Shown one piece after another: positions 1 to 9,561 of a stretch of 15,074 nucleotides of DNA. The position numbers and the translations under genes were made by a program. A model generated the notes under the pieces. It did not search any database. It saw only the letters and a program-made list of their open reading frames with translations, and had not been told where the DNA came from. This DNA is from Physocladia obscura (taxonomy: Eukaryota; Chytridiomycota; Chytridiomycetes; Chytridiales; Chytriomycetaceae). Numbering within the stretch: the stretch's first letter is position 1; the number at the start of each line of letters is the position of its first letter. The stretch is from contig JADGJH010000713.1 in NCBI GenBank assembly GCA_027596945.1, positions 1 to 15,074 of the forward strand. The letters are read 5' to 3'.

Positions 1-123
1 AATTGACAATAGTAAAGCAATTTATTTCTGTTAAAATTCAATATCTCAATATTTTCTAACACATTAATTACCATCATACAGAATCTTACATTTTTTAAAA
101 TTTTTTTTCCTTTTTTTTTTTTC

Positions 124-144
124 GTGTGTGTGTGTATGTGTGTG
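124..144. repeat. GT dinucleotide microsatellite
   Basis: A short run of GT units with one interruption (GTAT), directly after a long T tract. It is a simple sequence repeat. Confidence 0.85.
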
Positions 145-488
145 CATCGTGGTGTAGTGAATTATTATTTATTTTGATAATATTTTTTTAATATTTATTT
201 TTAATAATTTTGTATTTCACTATAAACAAAAAAAAAACAGATGGCAATGCAATACAGTGCTGTATGCCCAACAATGCTACACAACACACGCTATAAATGA
301 TCTCATGATACAATTGGCGATGTGACTGACAATGCTGTGTGCGACAAAGTAGATGGCACTTGACACTCAGTGGACCGCGATATTATTTGGTAATCTCTCA
401 CTTTGTTGTGTTGCTAATTGTGTTTTTGCTCCAAGTTTTATCACTGCGCATAAAAAAAGTTTCGATATTTTCATAAATCATATTGTCT

Positions 489-494
489 TTTATT
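489..494 (-). terminator. Possible polyadenylation signal (AATAAA) of the fusion gene
   Basis: On the minus strand an AATAAA hexamer lies 8 nt after the TGA stop of the peroxidase-lipoxygenase gene. It is unusually close to the stop, and the flanking DNA is AT-rich, so a chance match is possible. Confidence 0.3.
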
Positions 495-502
495 TTATAT
501 TT

Positions 503-3500
503 TCAAATCTTGGTGCTGTTGACGATTTTGTTTGAAAGCATCCATTCATAAGGATTCTTGCGTCTGCCAGGACTTTGGTTTCTGACTTTGACGCGTTCAT
601 CGAATTCCTCCAAATCAGCTTTAAATTGGTAAAATATACTGTAAGCATCCAGAGCCAGTGGTCCAAACCAATCGTAAGGACGCTATTTTTGAGAAATGAG
701 AAAAATTAATTATAAAAGAATAAAATGCACGAATATGTGGAGAACTCACATCGCCCAAAAACACATCGTCTTTCTCATATGATGCCAAAGCTGAGATAAA
801 GCCCAACCCGAGCAAAACCTCGTTTCTGGTTGGCAAGAAACTTGCCAAAGTTTCAGCTGTGGTTGAGTTGTCGCGGGTTTGAAGAGGAATCAGTTGAGTC
901 TTGAATGGCCTGTTTGGAGGGTATCCGTATGTATCATATTGTGGGTAATTGAGTGTAGAGTGCTCTATTCAAACAAAAAAAAAAAAAACATAAGCAAACA
1001 GATAAATCCAACTAATAATAAGTGTAATAGGTAAAATTACGAGCAGAGGCAGTCCAAACAATCATTGCAACAGCCTCATACAACTCTTTTTTCTTTTCAA
1101 ATTTTTCAGGAACGCCTCTTTCAGCATGAAACTGCGAGCTTTCATGTATCCAGGCTTGTAATTCCAAGTCCGCAACAATATCTGCATCTGTTTTATAAAA
1201 CAAATCGACGAAACGGACTATGTGTTTAGAAATCACGGCAAACAAATCCCGCGCGTCTTCCGCCCACGGAAAATTTCCTGGCTGGTTCAGAACTGAAGTC
1301 GAAGTCGTGCCAAATCCTCGTTTTTCAAGCTGTGCCAGTGGATTCATTTCTATAAACGACCATTTTTTGTAGTTGTGGATGAAAAAATCTAGCAACGAGT
1401 TGCCAATGGACATGGCCTCATTAATTACATTCAAAAGGATTCCGCGGCCTTGAGCATTGACTTGCGGTGTGGAAAAAAAATGTGGGTCCAGGAGTTTCCG
1501 GATGGGATGTTGTGGAGAGAGTTGCCTCTTGAGAGCAAGGCCGAATGGCTCAAGTATGAGATGCGTCTTCAATAGATGTTCGTTTAGTTCGTGAACATGG
1601 CTGTCAGCAAGTCCGAGCCACATCTACCGAAAAAAGAAGGAAAAAAAGGATCAGTTGAATCCAGAACTTTTTTCTTTAAACTTTACCTTGGCGAGTAGCC
1701 AAGTGTTGTCTTCCTCGGCGCCATTATGCAAAGGATAGAAAACTTCCCCACTTTCATCGAGTTGAATCGCAACAGGAAGGAGACTTAATGATTCAGAGTC
1801 ATAGTAAAATAGTGCAATAGGTGCTACCAAACTTCCTCCGGCAATAGAATCAGCTCCCACGAAGATGCTAAAATGTTTGACGAATGGTGACAGCTGAGTG
1901 CGATAATCGCAAAAGACAAAGGCACCTTTTGCAACTTCATCAGCGATGGATTTGTTTTTCAATACTGAAACTTTGGAAAGCTCCGAAATAGACAAGGATG
2001 GGAAAAAACTTCGCGGAAACTCGGCAATATTTGTAGAAACGGCTTGTATAGTGACTGGATTAACACCAGTTACAAATTGACTGCCAAAAACGGCATCTAA
2101 TTTCCAATCCTCAGAAATTTCTGGCTTTTTCAAAACTGTGAAGAGTTCGTCAAGTTTCTCAAGAGAAGAAAACTATTTGGACAAAAAACAAATAAACTTG
2201 ATTTCGAAAATAAAAATATAAAACTTACATTATGCTCAACAGTCAAAAAGTCCTTCACAAGTCCCAATGAAGTAAACTCTCGCATTAATTTATAAGGATT
2301 CATTGGATAAACTTCATCGCGTGGAAGATCATCGACGTTCCTACCCATTCCAATCGGCATATCTCGAACATTGTACTTTGGTGTATAAATATTACGCAAC
2401 ACATTTAAATCTTCTTCTCGGAGTTTTTTTATCAATGTTGGGACAGTGTCGTCATTGGAAACATGAGTCTAATTTTTTTGTTTTTGAACATTTTTCAATA
2501 TTTGAAGAAGAAATTAACTTACCCCATTAAAAAAGACACGTCGATTCCTTGGCAATAACCAAGAATAAATTGGAAAGTACGCACTATCAGATCCGCGGCT
2601 CCCTTCCGGCAGTTTAATGGTTATTGTCTCGATAAACCAGCAACTGACAGGCGACAAGCCTTCTTCTCCTTGAACGTCAACAACCACTGCGTAAAGATGA
2701 TCGTGAAGATGAAAATCAAAATTTTCAATGGCAAATGTATCCAATACTTTCGTTGTGTTTGTTATGTCAAAGGTCGATTCTGTTTGAATTACAAGAAAAT
2801 GGTCAGAGAAGAAAAGTCAATGCTGGAAAACGTACTTGGAAGATTTTTCAGTTTTAATGGAGCTGTTTGAAGAACTTTGGCATTTGTGCCTTGAGAATCA
2901 GAGTGCAAAATAGTGACTTGCAAATTCGAAAAATCGAGGCCATAACACTCTCTGCTTGAAGTAATCTGATTAAATTTTAAAATAAATAATAAATAAATTA
3001 AAAATTTATCAGTATTATTATTATTATATTAAGTTAGGTAAAATTTAAACAGCAATGCAGACTCACTTCAACAAAGTATTTTTCCGTTAAAATATCAGGC
3101 TGCCTTTTTAAAACAGCGACCAGCTGGGTGTCACTCAAATGAGTCAGGGATGGTGAGTTCAAAACTTGTGTTGGATTGTTCAAGTTTTTCAAATAAATGC
3201 TGTTATATTCAGGCGTACGAGAACCGTCGGCATTCAATATTCGTACAAGTTTGTATTCCGAAGGTTCTCCATTGAATAGAGATGTTTTTCGAATAAAAAT
3301 ATTTGGGTTTTCTGTCGGAACAACCGAAAATGTCATACACCACTCCGGCATGTCGACTGTTATAGAATGGTGTGCTGTTCCAGCAATTTTAGCAATTGGC
3401 ATGATTTCCGCGACACCTGATTCATCAAAAGTTGCCTTGTAGTGCACGTGAGCCACTTTTGAGATATTATAAAGCGCGCGGCCAGCAACAGTGTTGTCAT

Positions 3501-4650
3501 ACGTCCATGTACTATCAGCATACACTGGAAAGTAATAAGCATTTTCAGCATGACTCCAAACGCCATTTGCTAACGAGAAAACTTCGTCTGGGGATGGATT
3601 CCCGTCCGTATAAAAAGCACCATGAAAAGTAGATGGTACCATTGAGTGAACGTTATTTGAGTTGCCCGGGATAATGTGCGTGTCAATTTCAGCTGACTGT
3701 ACTGGCACTAGGTCAAACTCGCGATTATCAATTGGCAAAGCTCTGCGTGGGCCAGTAAGACGGTACCATTCCCATTTTGCAATTTGCTCCGCGACATTTA
3801 AATAAACGGCGTTATTGTTAATGAGCTGTTTTGGCTTAACATAGTTTGCAGGAATTTTTTCTTCGAGAAAAAATGACTTGATGTGATCAATGGGAATCTT
3901 GCCATCGCGACCAAGAGTGTTCAGAAGGACAACGGATTCAACGGATGCCGTTACAAGCTGCTTGGTGTCAAAGAGAAGCTTGGGATTTCTTGCCTTGGAG
4001 TCTTGGTAACGTGTGAGCCTGAAATTAGTTAAGTCGTCTGAATCGATAAATTTTCCATCCAATGAAGCAGCAACCAAGCCTTCGACAAGGACTGGATCAA
4101 CCTGCTGGTTGTTGCCTATGAAAAAGTCCTGGCGGGACAAAGAAACATCGTGTTCCATTTTGTTTGGAAAGTGCTTGGCCAGATCGTCCAGGTTGAGAAA
4201 CGGTGTTCCGTCCTCAGTCACCTCGTCGCTTGTCCGAACGCCTTCGCCTTGGCTGTCTAGCGGATAAACCGCGTCGATCAGCACCGTCGCATCCATGTTG
4301 AACACCTCCTTCACGGCGTTGACAAGCATTGTGGGCGTGATGCCGCGTCCGTCGCGTGGAAGATAGCCGTGGTTGGCCAGCGTGTTGAGCGCGGGACACG
4401 GGCTGCGCACATCGCCCGGCAGTGGCGCCGCGTACTCGCCGACTTTGTCATCCACGTTATTAGCAAACGCAGTCGCTTTCCCGTTTCCATTTCCATCACT
4501 ATTCACGCTCACGTTACCAGTTTCCTCAGGCACATCGGGTGTCGAAGTGCTGGGTGTACCGTTCCGCCCCCTCAGCCCCCAGCTCTTTCGACTGCCCCGA
4601 CTTGTTGTTGTTGAAGTTGTCGATGCCAGTTGTTGCAGAATGTTCTTCAT
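503..4650 (-). CDS. Haem-thiolate peroxidase-lipoxygenase fusion, 8 exons, 1224 aa
   Basis: Predicted bifunctional oxylipin enzyme. Exons (minus): 4650-3067, 2965-2836, 2779-2523, 2468-2229, 2172-1687, 1623-1041, 964-750, 682-503. All introns are GT-AG (54-101 nt) and all joins keep frame. Residues ~80-300 match family-2 haem peroxidases: PCPALNTLANHGYLPRDGR with Cys85 as proximal haem ligand, EHD metal-site motif at 166-168 followed by SLSRQD, probable acid-base Glu238, then the FLEEKIP block (261-267). Residues ~305-525 are unassigned. Residues ~529-657 may be a PLAT-like barrel. Residues ~660-1224 are lipoxygenase: VTGVNPVTIQ, DYRTQL, APIALFYY, then iron ligands His915, His920, His1095, Asn1099 and the C-terminal Ile1224. 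The S/T-rich, basic N-terminus has no clear signal peptide and could be organellar. A TAG lies directly before the ATG, so an upstream 5' exon is possible. By family knowledge the lipoxygenase makes hydroperoxides; that the haem domain uses them is inference. Confidence 0.9.
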
Positions 4651-5050
4651 CTACTACCAAGTTTTTTTTTTTGTTTTTTCTGCTGCATTTCATTGATTTA
4701 TTTGTGTTCAATGTAAATGTTCAAAGCCTTGGCATTCAGACTTTGCATCATTCTTGTGATGAGCAGTCCTAAAAGATTAAGTGTTTTCATATGAATCAAT
4801 CGCGCGAAAAATGAGGTACTACACCAGAAAACGGTCGTTAGCCTTCTTTCAGTTTTTTGACTGTTAGAAAAATTTGTGACTGCGAAAAAAATCGCCTGGG
4901 AGGTTTTTTGAAGATTAGCTGTTGATCTTTGACAGACCAAAATTCATTCCATCATCCTCGAGTTAAATTTTCAAGCACACTTTTGGAAGTGAGAGTAATT
5001 CTTAATTATAGTTGCCAAATTTTCATCCGGAGGAAATAAGTGTGGAAAGT
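4651..5050. other. Intergenic region upstream of the fusion gene
   Basis: About 400 nt between two minus-strand genes, so it should contain the promoter and 5' leader of the peroxidase-lipoxygenase gene and the 3' end of the membrane-protein gene. I see no convincing core promoter motif. A long T tract sits just before the start codon (an A tract in the sense of transcription). Open frames here look like chance. Confidence 0.5.
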
Positions 5051-5375
5051 TTATTTTACTAGTATTCCGTTACCATTGTCTGTATCAAACTGACTATTCA
5101 AATTATCTTTCATTATGCTTATGACAAGATTTTTGAAAACGGGCTGATCAAATGACATGATTATGGCTTCCTTGATTCCAATCTCAATTGAGTTTCGAAT
5201 ATCGCCATTTATAACAGAATGCTTTTTATTGAACAAGTCAAATACAGCTTCCTTGATTCCCTTCTCAATTGCGCTTTGAATGTCGCGATTAAGAGTTGAT
5301 TGTTGGTCATGAAAAATGTCGAATACAGCTTTTTTCAGCTCGATCTTGATGGTATCTTCAATAGTTTTGTCAAGA
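5051..5375 (-). repeat. Three diverged ~84-nt in-frame repeats
   Basis: The 3' part of the 311-residue membrane-protein frame holds three related units, visible on the plus strand as recurring CAGCTTCCTTGATTCC-like and CAATTGAG/GCG-like words at about 84-nt spacing. All are in frame and encode the repeated amphipathic segments. The first unit (around 5320-5375) is the most diverged. Confidence 0.65.
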
Positions 5376-5986
5376 TTACGGTTTGATTTTGATAAGTTCT
5401 GGAAGTGCCAAGCCGTCCAAGCATTCAACAGTTTGAAAAATACAAAACTGCAGGCAAGAACAGCTGTACCCAACTTCATTTCCGCCCAAACGGCTTTAAG
5501 CTTGCTTTCCACAAGATCGAGAGCAAAAACTATTGCTTCTTTAATATACGGCGGACAGATTTCAACTTCGATCCGAGTAGTTTTGATTTCGTCACTGGAA
5601 ATTTGGTATTCGCATATACAATCGGCATCGTCGCTATCGTCCTTATTGCAAGTGTAAATGAGATTCAGGACTTTGCTTTCGACTTGCGATAAAGGCAATG
5701 CAAAGGAGTAATTGTACATGTGTCCAAGTTTAATTCCGTTCGTGCAATTTGAATCGCCAGCCACCTGGAGGTTTTTAAACAGCTGCGCAATCTGTTCGCC
5801 TTGAGCACCATTTCGAAATTCACTCAACTGATTTTCGAAGCTTTCGGGCAGTGCTGTTACGAGATTCCTTGCCATATGGCTCATTGTATCCTGAAGTGTC
5901 TTGTCGTAATGGATTGTCTTGTTGGACCAACTGAAACTTGAAATCACGCCTTCAATCATTGCAATTCCATCGAAGAATCTTTGCAT
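5051..5986 (-). CDS. Single-pass membrane protein with C-terminal tandem repeats, 311 aa
   Basis: Unrecognised protein encoded by one uninterrupted exon. The ATG has A at -3 and an in-frame TAA a few codons upstream, which supports the start. Residues 1-165 form a mostly hydrophilic domain with five cysteines (81, 113, 123, 125, 144) and an acidic DDSDDAD patch. One hydrophobic segment (~171-190) is a likely membrane helix. After it comes a basic stretch, then about three copies of a ~28-residue amphipathic repeat at ~204-231, 232-259 and 260-279. The best-conserved core reads IEKGIKEAVFDLF in the middle copy and IEIGIKEAIIMSF in the third. The repeats look helical and may mediate oligomerisation (inference). 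There is no N-terminal signal peptide. It lies in the same orientation as the fusion gene, about 400 nt upstream; no functional link is shown. Confidence 0.75.
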   Translation of the reverse strand: MQRFFDGIAMIEGVISSFSWSNKTIHYDKTLQDTMSHMARNLVTALPESFENQLSEFRNGAQGEQIAQLFKNLQVAGDSNCTNGIKLGHMYNYSFALPLSQVESKVLNLIYTCNKDDSDDADCICEYQISSDEIKTTRIEVEICPPYIKEAIVFALDLVESKLKAVWAEMKLGTAVLACSFVFFKLLNAWTAWHFQNLSKSNRNLDKTIEDTIKIELKKAVFDIFHDQQSTLNRDIQSAIEKGIKEAVFDLFNKKHSVINGDIRNSIEIGIKEAIIMSFDQPVFKNLVISIMKDNLNSQFDTDNGNGILVK

Positions 5987-6120
5987 TTTTTTGTCGCTAA
6001 CGGTCGTTTAGCTTCGCAGTTTTACAATATGAGGCTGTTGACGGATGTTAACAGTTAACTTTCGGCGATAACAAAAAAAAAAAATTGAAGAAACCGACAG
6101 ATTTGCTTCCACAACAAAAC

Positions 6121-6593
6121 ATGCTGCATGACGATATTGCTGATGTCATTGTTTATCGGCGGATTGGATTTTTATCTCCAGAAAGCCATTGTATAGTTTG
6201 TTTCCACAAGATTGGAAGGAGAATTCCTCATATCAACTAAAAAAATAAAATAGCTAACGGCGAATTCTGCAGGGATTGTCAGCAAAATATTCAAGTTCAA
6301 TGCTGCCTTCGATATAATGGCTGCTCGTATTTGTAACGGCTGATTCTGCCTATCACAGGGAGAAGCAAACGGATCAAGTTGATGAGGAGGTCGCACAAGG
6401 AGAGACAGGCGGAGGGGCGTGAAAAGATAGGTGCGTTGAATTCCATAGGGAAACTGATGAAGAGCTTGAAGAGGAGAAGTTTGACTGGTGCAGGATTACC
6501 TGGCTCAGAGATACATTCCGCATCATCCTCAATCGATTCGTTAAGAAGCGCGCTGGAAGCACAAGTAAAGACTGCCTTATGTGCCAAAAATAA
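6121..6593 (+). pseudogene. Probable decayed coding region, Cys-rich
   Basis: Three protein-like pieces lie end to end. The first, from the ATG at 6121, reads 39 codons (contains HCIVC) to a TAA at 6238. The same frame continues after that stop with FCRDCQQNIQVQCC and ends in TAA at 6334. A different frame then carries on from about 6331 (VTADSAYHREKQ), hits a TGA at 6420, and continues with an acidic then basic stretch (DWCRITWLRDTFRI) to a TAA at 6591. Paired CxxC motifs suggest a former zinc-binding protein. No GT-AG intron I tried repairs these breaks. I do not recognise the family. A multi-exon gene with unusual introns is the alternative. A 72-codon open frame in a third phase (6379-6597) is Arg/Ser-rich and looks like a shadow. 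Confidence 0.35.
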
Positions 6594-6719
6594 TTGAATA
6601 GCCGATTAAAGGGAGTGTTCGTTAAAAAAAAACAGAAACGACGAAAACAGAATTTTTTGTTGCGAAGAACATTCAAATAATTTCATTGTCCTCTTTTCTG
6701 TGATGCCGTTTAGTTTGCG

Positions 6720-6991
6720 ATGGAACGAAGGGGCGTAGTTTTGTGTAGGCAAAATGATGGTGCCACTTTGTTGTTTACATTAAATCCGGTTGGATTAGCA
6801 GTGGTGATTGCAGCAACGGCAGAAACTGAACTTAATAACCTTGTCATCTCGGATACTGGGATAATTAACGCCGCGTAAAACGTGGCAAAGAAGTTGAATT
6901 CTCATTAGGAAATGTTTCTTGTTTGCGTATCACTGACGATAAAGAGTTGCTGGTCGTTGATGGTTTATTGTATAAAACAATCTGCCATTGA
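6720..6991 (+). pseudogene. Probable decayed or frameshifted small coding region
   Basis: An ATG at 6720 opens 52 codons (starts MERRGVVLCRQND) to a TAA at 6876. A frame shifted by one base takes over at 6875 with 38 further sense codons (KRGKEVEFSLGNV, ending KTICH) to a TGA at 6989. Both halves have ordinary amino-acid composition and alternate hydrophobic and polar residues like beta strands, so the break at about 6875 looks like a single-base frameshift. An acceptor-like TTTAG precedes the ATG at 6709-6713. The product is not recognised. It could belong with the decayed pieces just upstream. Confidence 0.35.
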
Positions 6992-7086
6992 TCAAGTCTT
7001 TTTTTTTATCCTGAACTCTTCGACGGCATTCTTTCAAAGGAAAGAAAGTTCACACAGAATCGTCATTTGAACACATTTCATCTCAA

Positions 7087-9270
7087 ATGGAGGAGAGCAC
7101 TCCGATGAACGCAGAGTCAGAAACGTACAAGGCAAGAGGCAAAAACGGTGAAATATTCCCGCAGACGCAAACACAGGCGCTCGCGCGCCAGATGAATGGC
7201 AACGATGACAACCATGGTTTTGCAACTAGAAATACTGTCGCTGAAACACATCAGGGCAAGAATCCTTCTCATGTAAGCCATTAAAAGGATATCACCCCAT
7301 CCAAGTACAAGCGATCTGATTATTTCTCATATATTCGTAGTTCATCCTTTCATTAAATAATATTTGTACTTACCGCCACCGTTTAGGGTTTGAAGAGACA
7401 CCCCAATCGGGAAAATTCTGACGCCGATTTCCTTGCCAGTCGCAATTTTTTCACTCCCACAACAAGACACGTAACTCGCCCTCATGGCACTGTGTCCAAA
7501 CGCCACGCAACTACTGTTACTAATAGTGCTGAATCAAATTGTGCCTCATCTAGTTCATCGACAGGAAGCCGCAATAGTTTGTCAATTCTTGTTTTTTTTT
7601 TTTTTCAAAACCAAATTGTGAGAAAACAGAAAGTTCGTTTTATGGTTCCGACTTTTCTTCAACAAAAAGACCTCGAGATCTTGAATCTTTTGACGAGGCG
7701 GACAGATTTATTACTGATCTAAAACACAAAAAGCATTTGCCAACCAAATGCGCAGGTTCAACTTTTTATTTATTTAATTTTTAATTAACTTTGAAAAAAG
7801 GCGATAGAGAGCTGCAGTTTGATGACTTTTTTCAGAACATATCGACGATTCCAAATAGTGATCAAGTATTTAGTCTGTCGTCGGCTATCTGCGGCACAAA
7901 TATTCCACCAAATGTTCCCTCTGAAAAAGACATTTGGATCTCCGCACATGATTACCTGAACAGCATTTCTTCGACAATGTTCACGCCAATGAATTCGGGA
8001 GACAACAACATTAATAGTAGTTTAATTGGTATTGGTAATATTGGCTGTGGCTGTGGTGGTGTCTGCAATAATAGTAGTTACAATAACAACCGAAATTCTT
8101 CCACTATTTTGCAACCAACTCCACAAATATACGAAAATTCAATGAATGAATTCTTTAACGGCATTTCATCAACAACAGCTGCTTCAATTTATCCTTCAAA
8201 TCCTTCAAACAACTCCGTGAACTCAAACGATGCGCTTAATACCTTAAATAACAATACTGATTATTTGTTGGGCGACTTATTTAAATTTGCAAACCCAAGT
8301 ATTCCTACCCAAAACGATTATATACCGTTTCCCTACTTACAGCAACTTGGAATGCTACAACAACAGCAATATCAACCACAATATCAACAACAATTTTTGA
8401 CAGTGAACGGGCAGTATCCAGAAATAATTGGAACAGAATATGATTACTACGGAAACTTTGGGACAATTTCTCAGCCTGTTCCGAAAGAAACACGACGATA
8501 TGCAAATAACTACCTGTCAATTCCCTCGACTAGCACGCAAATAAAACTAAAAACAGGGCCTGGGCATATTTCACAAAGACCACCAGCTCTACAAACAATG
8601 CCGTTATTTGAACGGCACCACCTTCAAAATGCAGCATGGGAAGAGGAAACGCAGAGAAAGGTGCGGCAGTTTGAGATGCTTAAAGGTTGGAATGAAAACC
8701 AGGCTTTGAATTCCGGAGTAGTTACCAAACAGATCGATGCAAATGAAGACAATCCTGATCACAATTGCCCTGTCTGTGGAACAAAGCTTGTTGGGAAAAT
8801 GACGGATATTGAACAGGAAAAACATTTGCGAATCTGCCTTGAGGATGAAGAATATCCTGTATCAACACCGGAAATAGCCAAAAATATTGGAAATAGTGAG
8901 ACAACTCTTCAAGAAAATTCTAAACGTCGTATCCCAATAATTGGGCGCACGTATGTCGGTTGGGCTTATTTACTTTGTGTTTTTTTTTTTTTTTTCCCAG
9001 CTCAAATTGTTAACTTCATTATGATTTTCGATTTAATAGTCAGAAAATGCACTGACGAATCTCGCAGCCGAGAATGTCCGATTTGCATGGAAACGTTTGA
9101 AGTTTCCCAATCAATTGCGACGTTGAACTGCTTTTGCGTTTACCATGAAGATTGTAAGTCCCCATTCTTTTTATTCATATTATATTTATACTTATTCTCT
9201 TTTCCTGTCATTTGGTGCAGGTATTAAGAGGTGGTTTTCCAAGGGAAAAAATTGTCCAACTCATTTCTAA
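7087..9270 (+). CDS. ZNRF1/2-like RING E3 ubiquitin ligase, 6 exons, 603 aa
   Basis: Exons: 7087-7272, 7387-7576, 7630-7755, 7801-8950, 9044-9153, 9221-9270. Introns are GT-AG, 45-114 nt, and every join keeps frame. The long N-terminus (1-480) is disordered-looking: Ser-rich near 110-125, then Asn/Gln-rich, including a PQYQQQ stretch. The C-terminus carries a C2HC finger (Cys490, Cys493, His509, Cys513) and, after a short linker, a RING at the very end: Cys562, Cys565, Cys580, Cys582, His585, Cys588, Cys599, His602. The NCFCVYHEDCIKRWF and NCPTH pieces reproduce the ZNRF1/2 pattern, in which ligand 4 is Cys and ligand 8 is His. The finger-plus-terminal-RING order also matches. Human ZNRF1/2 are ~230-240 aa and N-myristoylated; this protein begins MEEST, so that signal is absent. 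Expected role: E2-dependent ubiquitin transfer. Confidence 0.85.
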
Positions 9271-9274
9271 TAAA
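9269..9274 (+). terminator. Possible polyadenylation signal overlapping the stop codon
   Basis: AATAAA begins inside the TAA stop of the ZNRF-like gene and is followed by a T run. It resembles a polyadenylation signal but sits very close to the stop, so the working signal may lie further on. Confidence 0.3.
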
Positions 9275-9561
9275 TTTTTTGTATGTGATAATTGTTTCAA
9301 CTTACGCACATGTATTTTATTGATTCACATTTTATCAGCACAACTATATCAATTTAAATATTTTTGCATGAGTTTTGAGCTTCGAAATGCACACTCATGT
9401 TCATATCTTGATCATATCCATTCATTTCTCAGTCGAATATTAGGAGTTAGTAATAATCAAATTCCTCGTTTTGGAAACCTGGTTGAGTCAATTAAATTCT
9501 TATTTCCATTTTATCACTCATTTATAATTGATTCTCTTTCCACATATCTTTACGTCCACAT

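Larger units (their letters stand above)
1..502. other. AT-rich 3' flank, no gene seen
   Basis: The stretch left of the fusion gene is T/A-rich with homopolymer runs and a GT microsatellite. A 60-codon open frame on the plus strand (353-535) overlaps the 3' end of the fusion gene in antisense and has no coding character. The 3' untranslated region of the fusion gene probably lies here. Confidence 0.6.

Noticed and set aside
4373..4772. Overlapping plus-strand open frames opposite the 5' end of the fusion gene
   Set aside because: They are antisense shadows of the GC-rich coding exon 1 and its leader, with no splice logic or family resemblance.
5316..5692. Plus-strand frames of 95-113 codons
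   Set aside because: They lie antisense to the repeat and membrane part of the 311-residue protein; their composition mirrors that gene.
6172..6676. Three overlapping minus-strand frames of 74-100 codons
   Set aside because: They overlap each other in different phases and are antisense to the interrupted plus-strand pieces, which look more protein-like.
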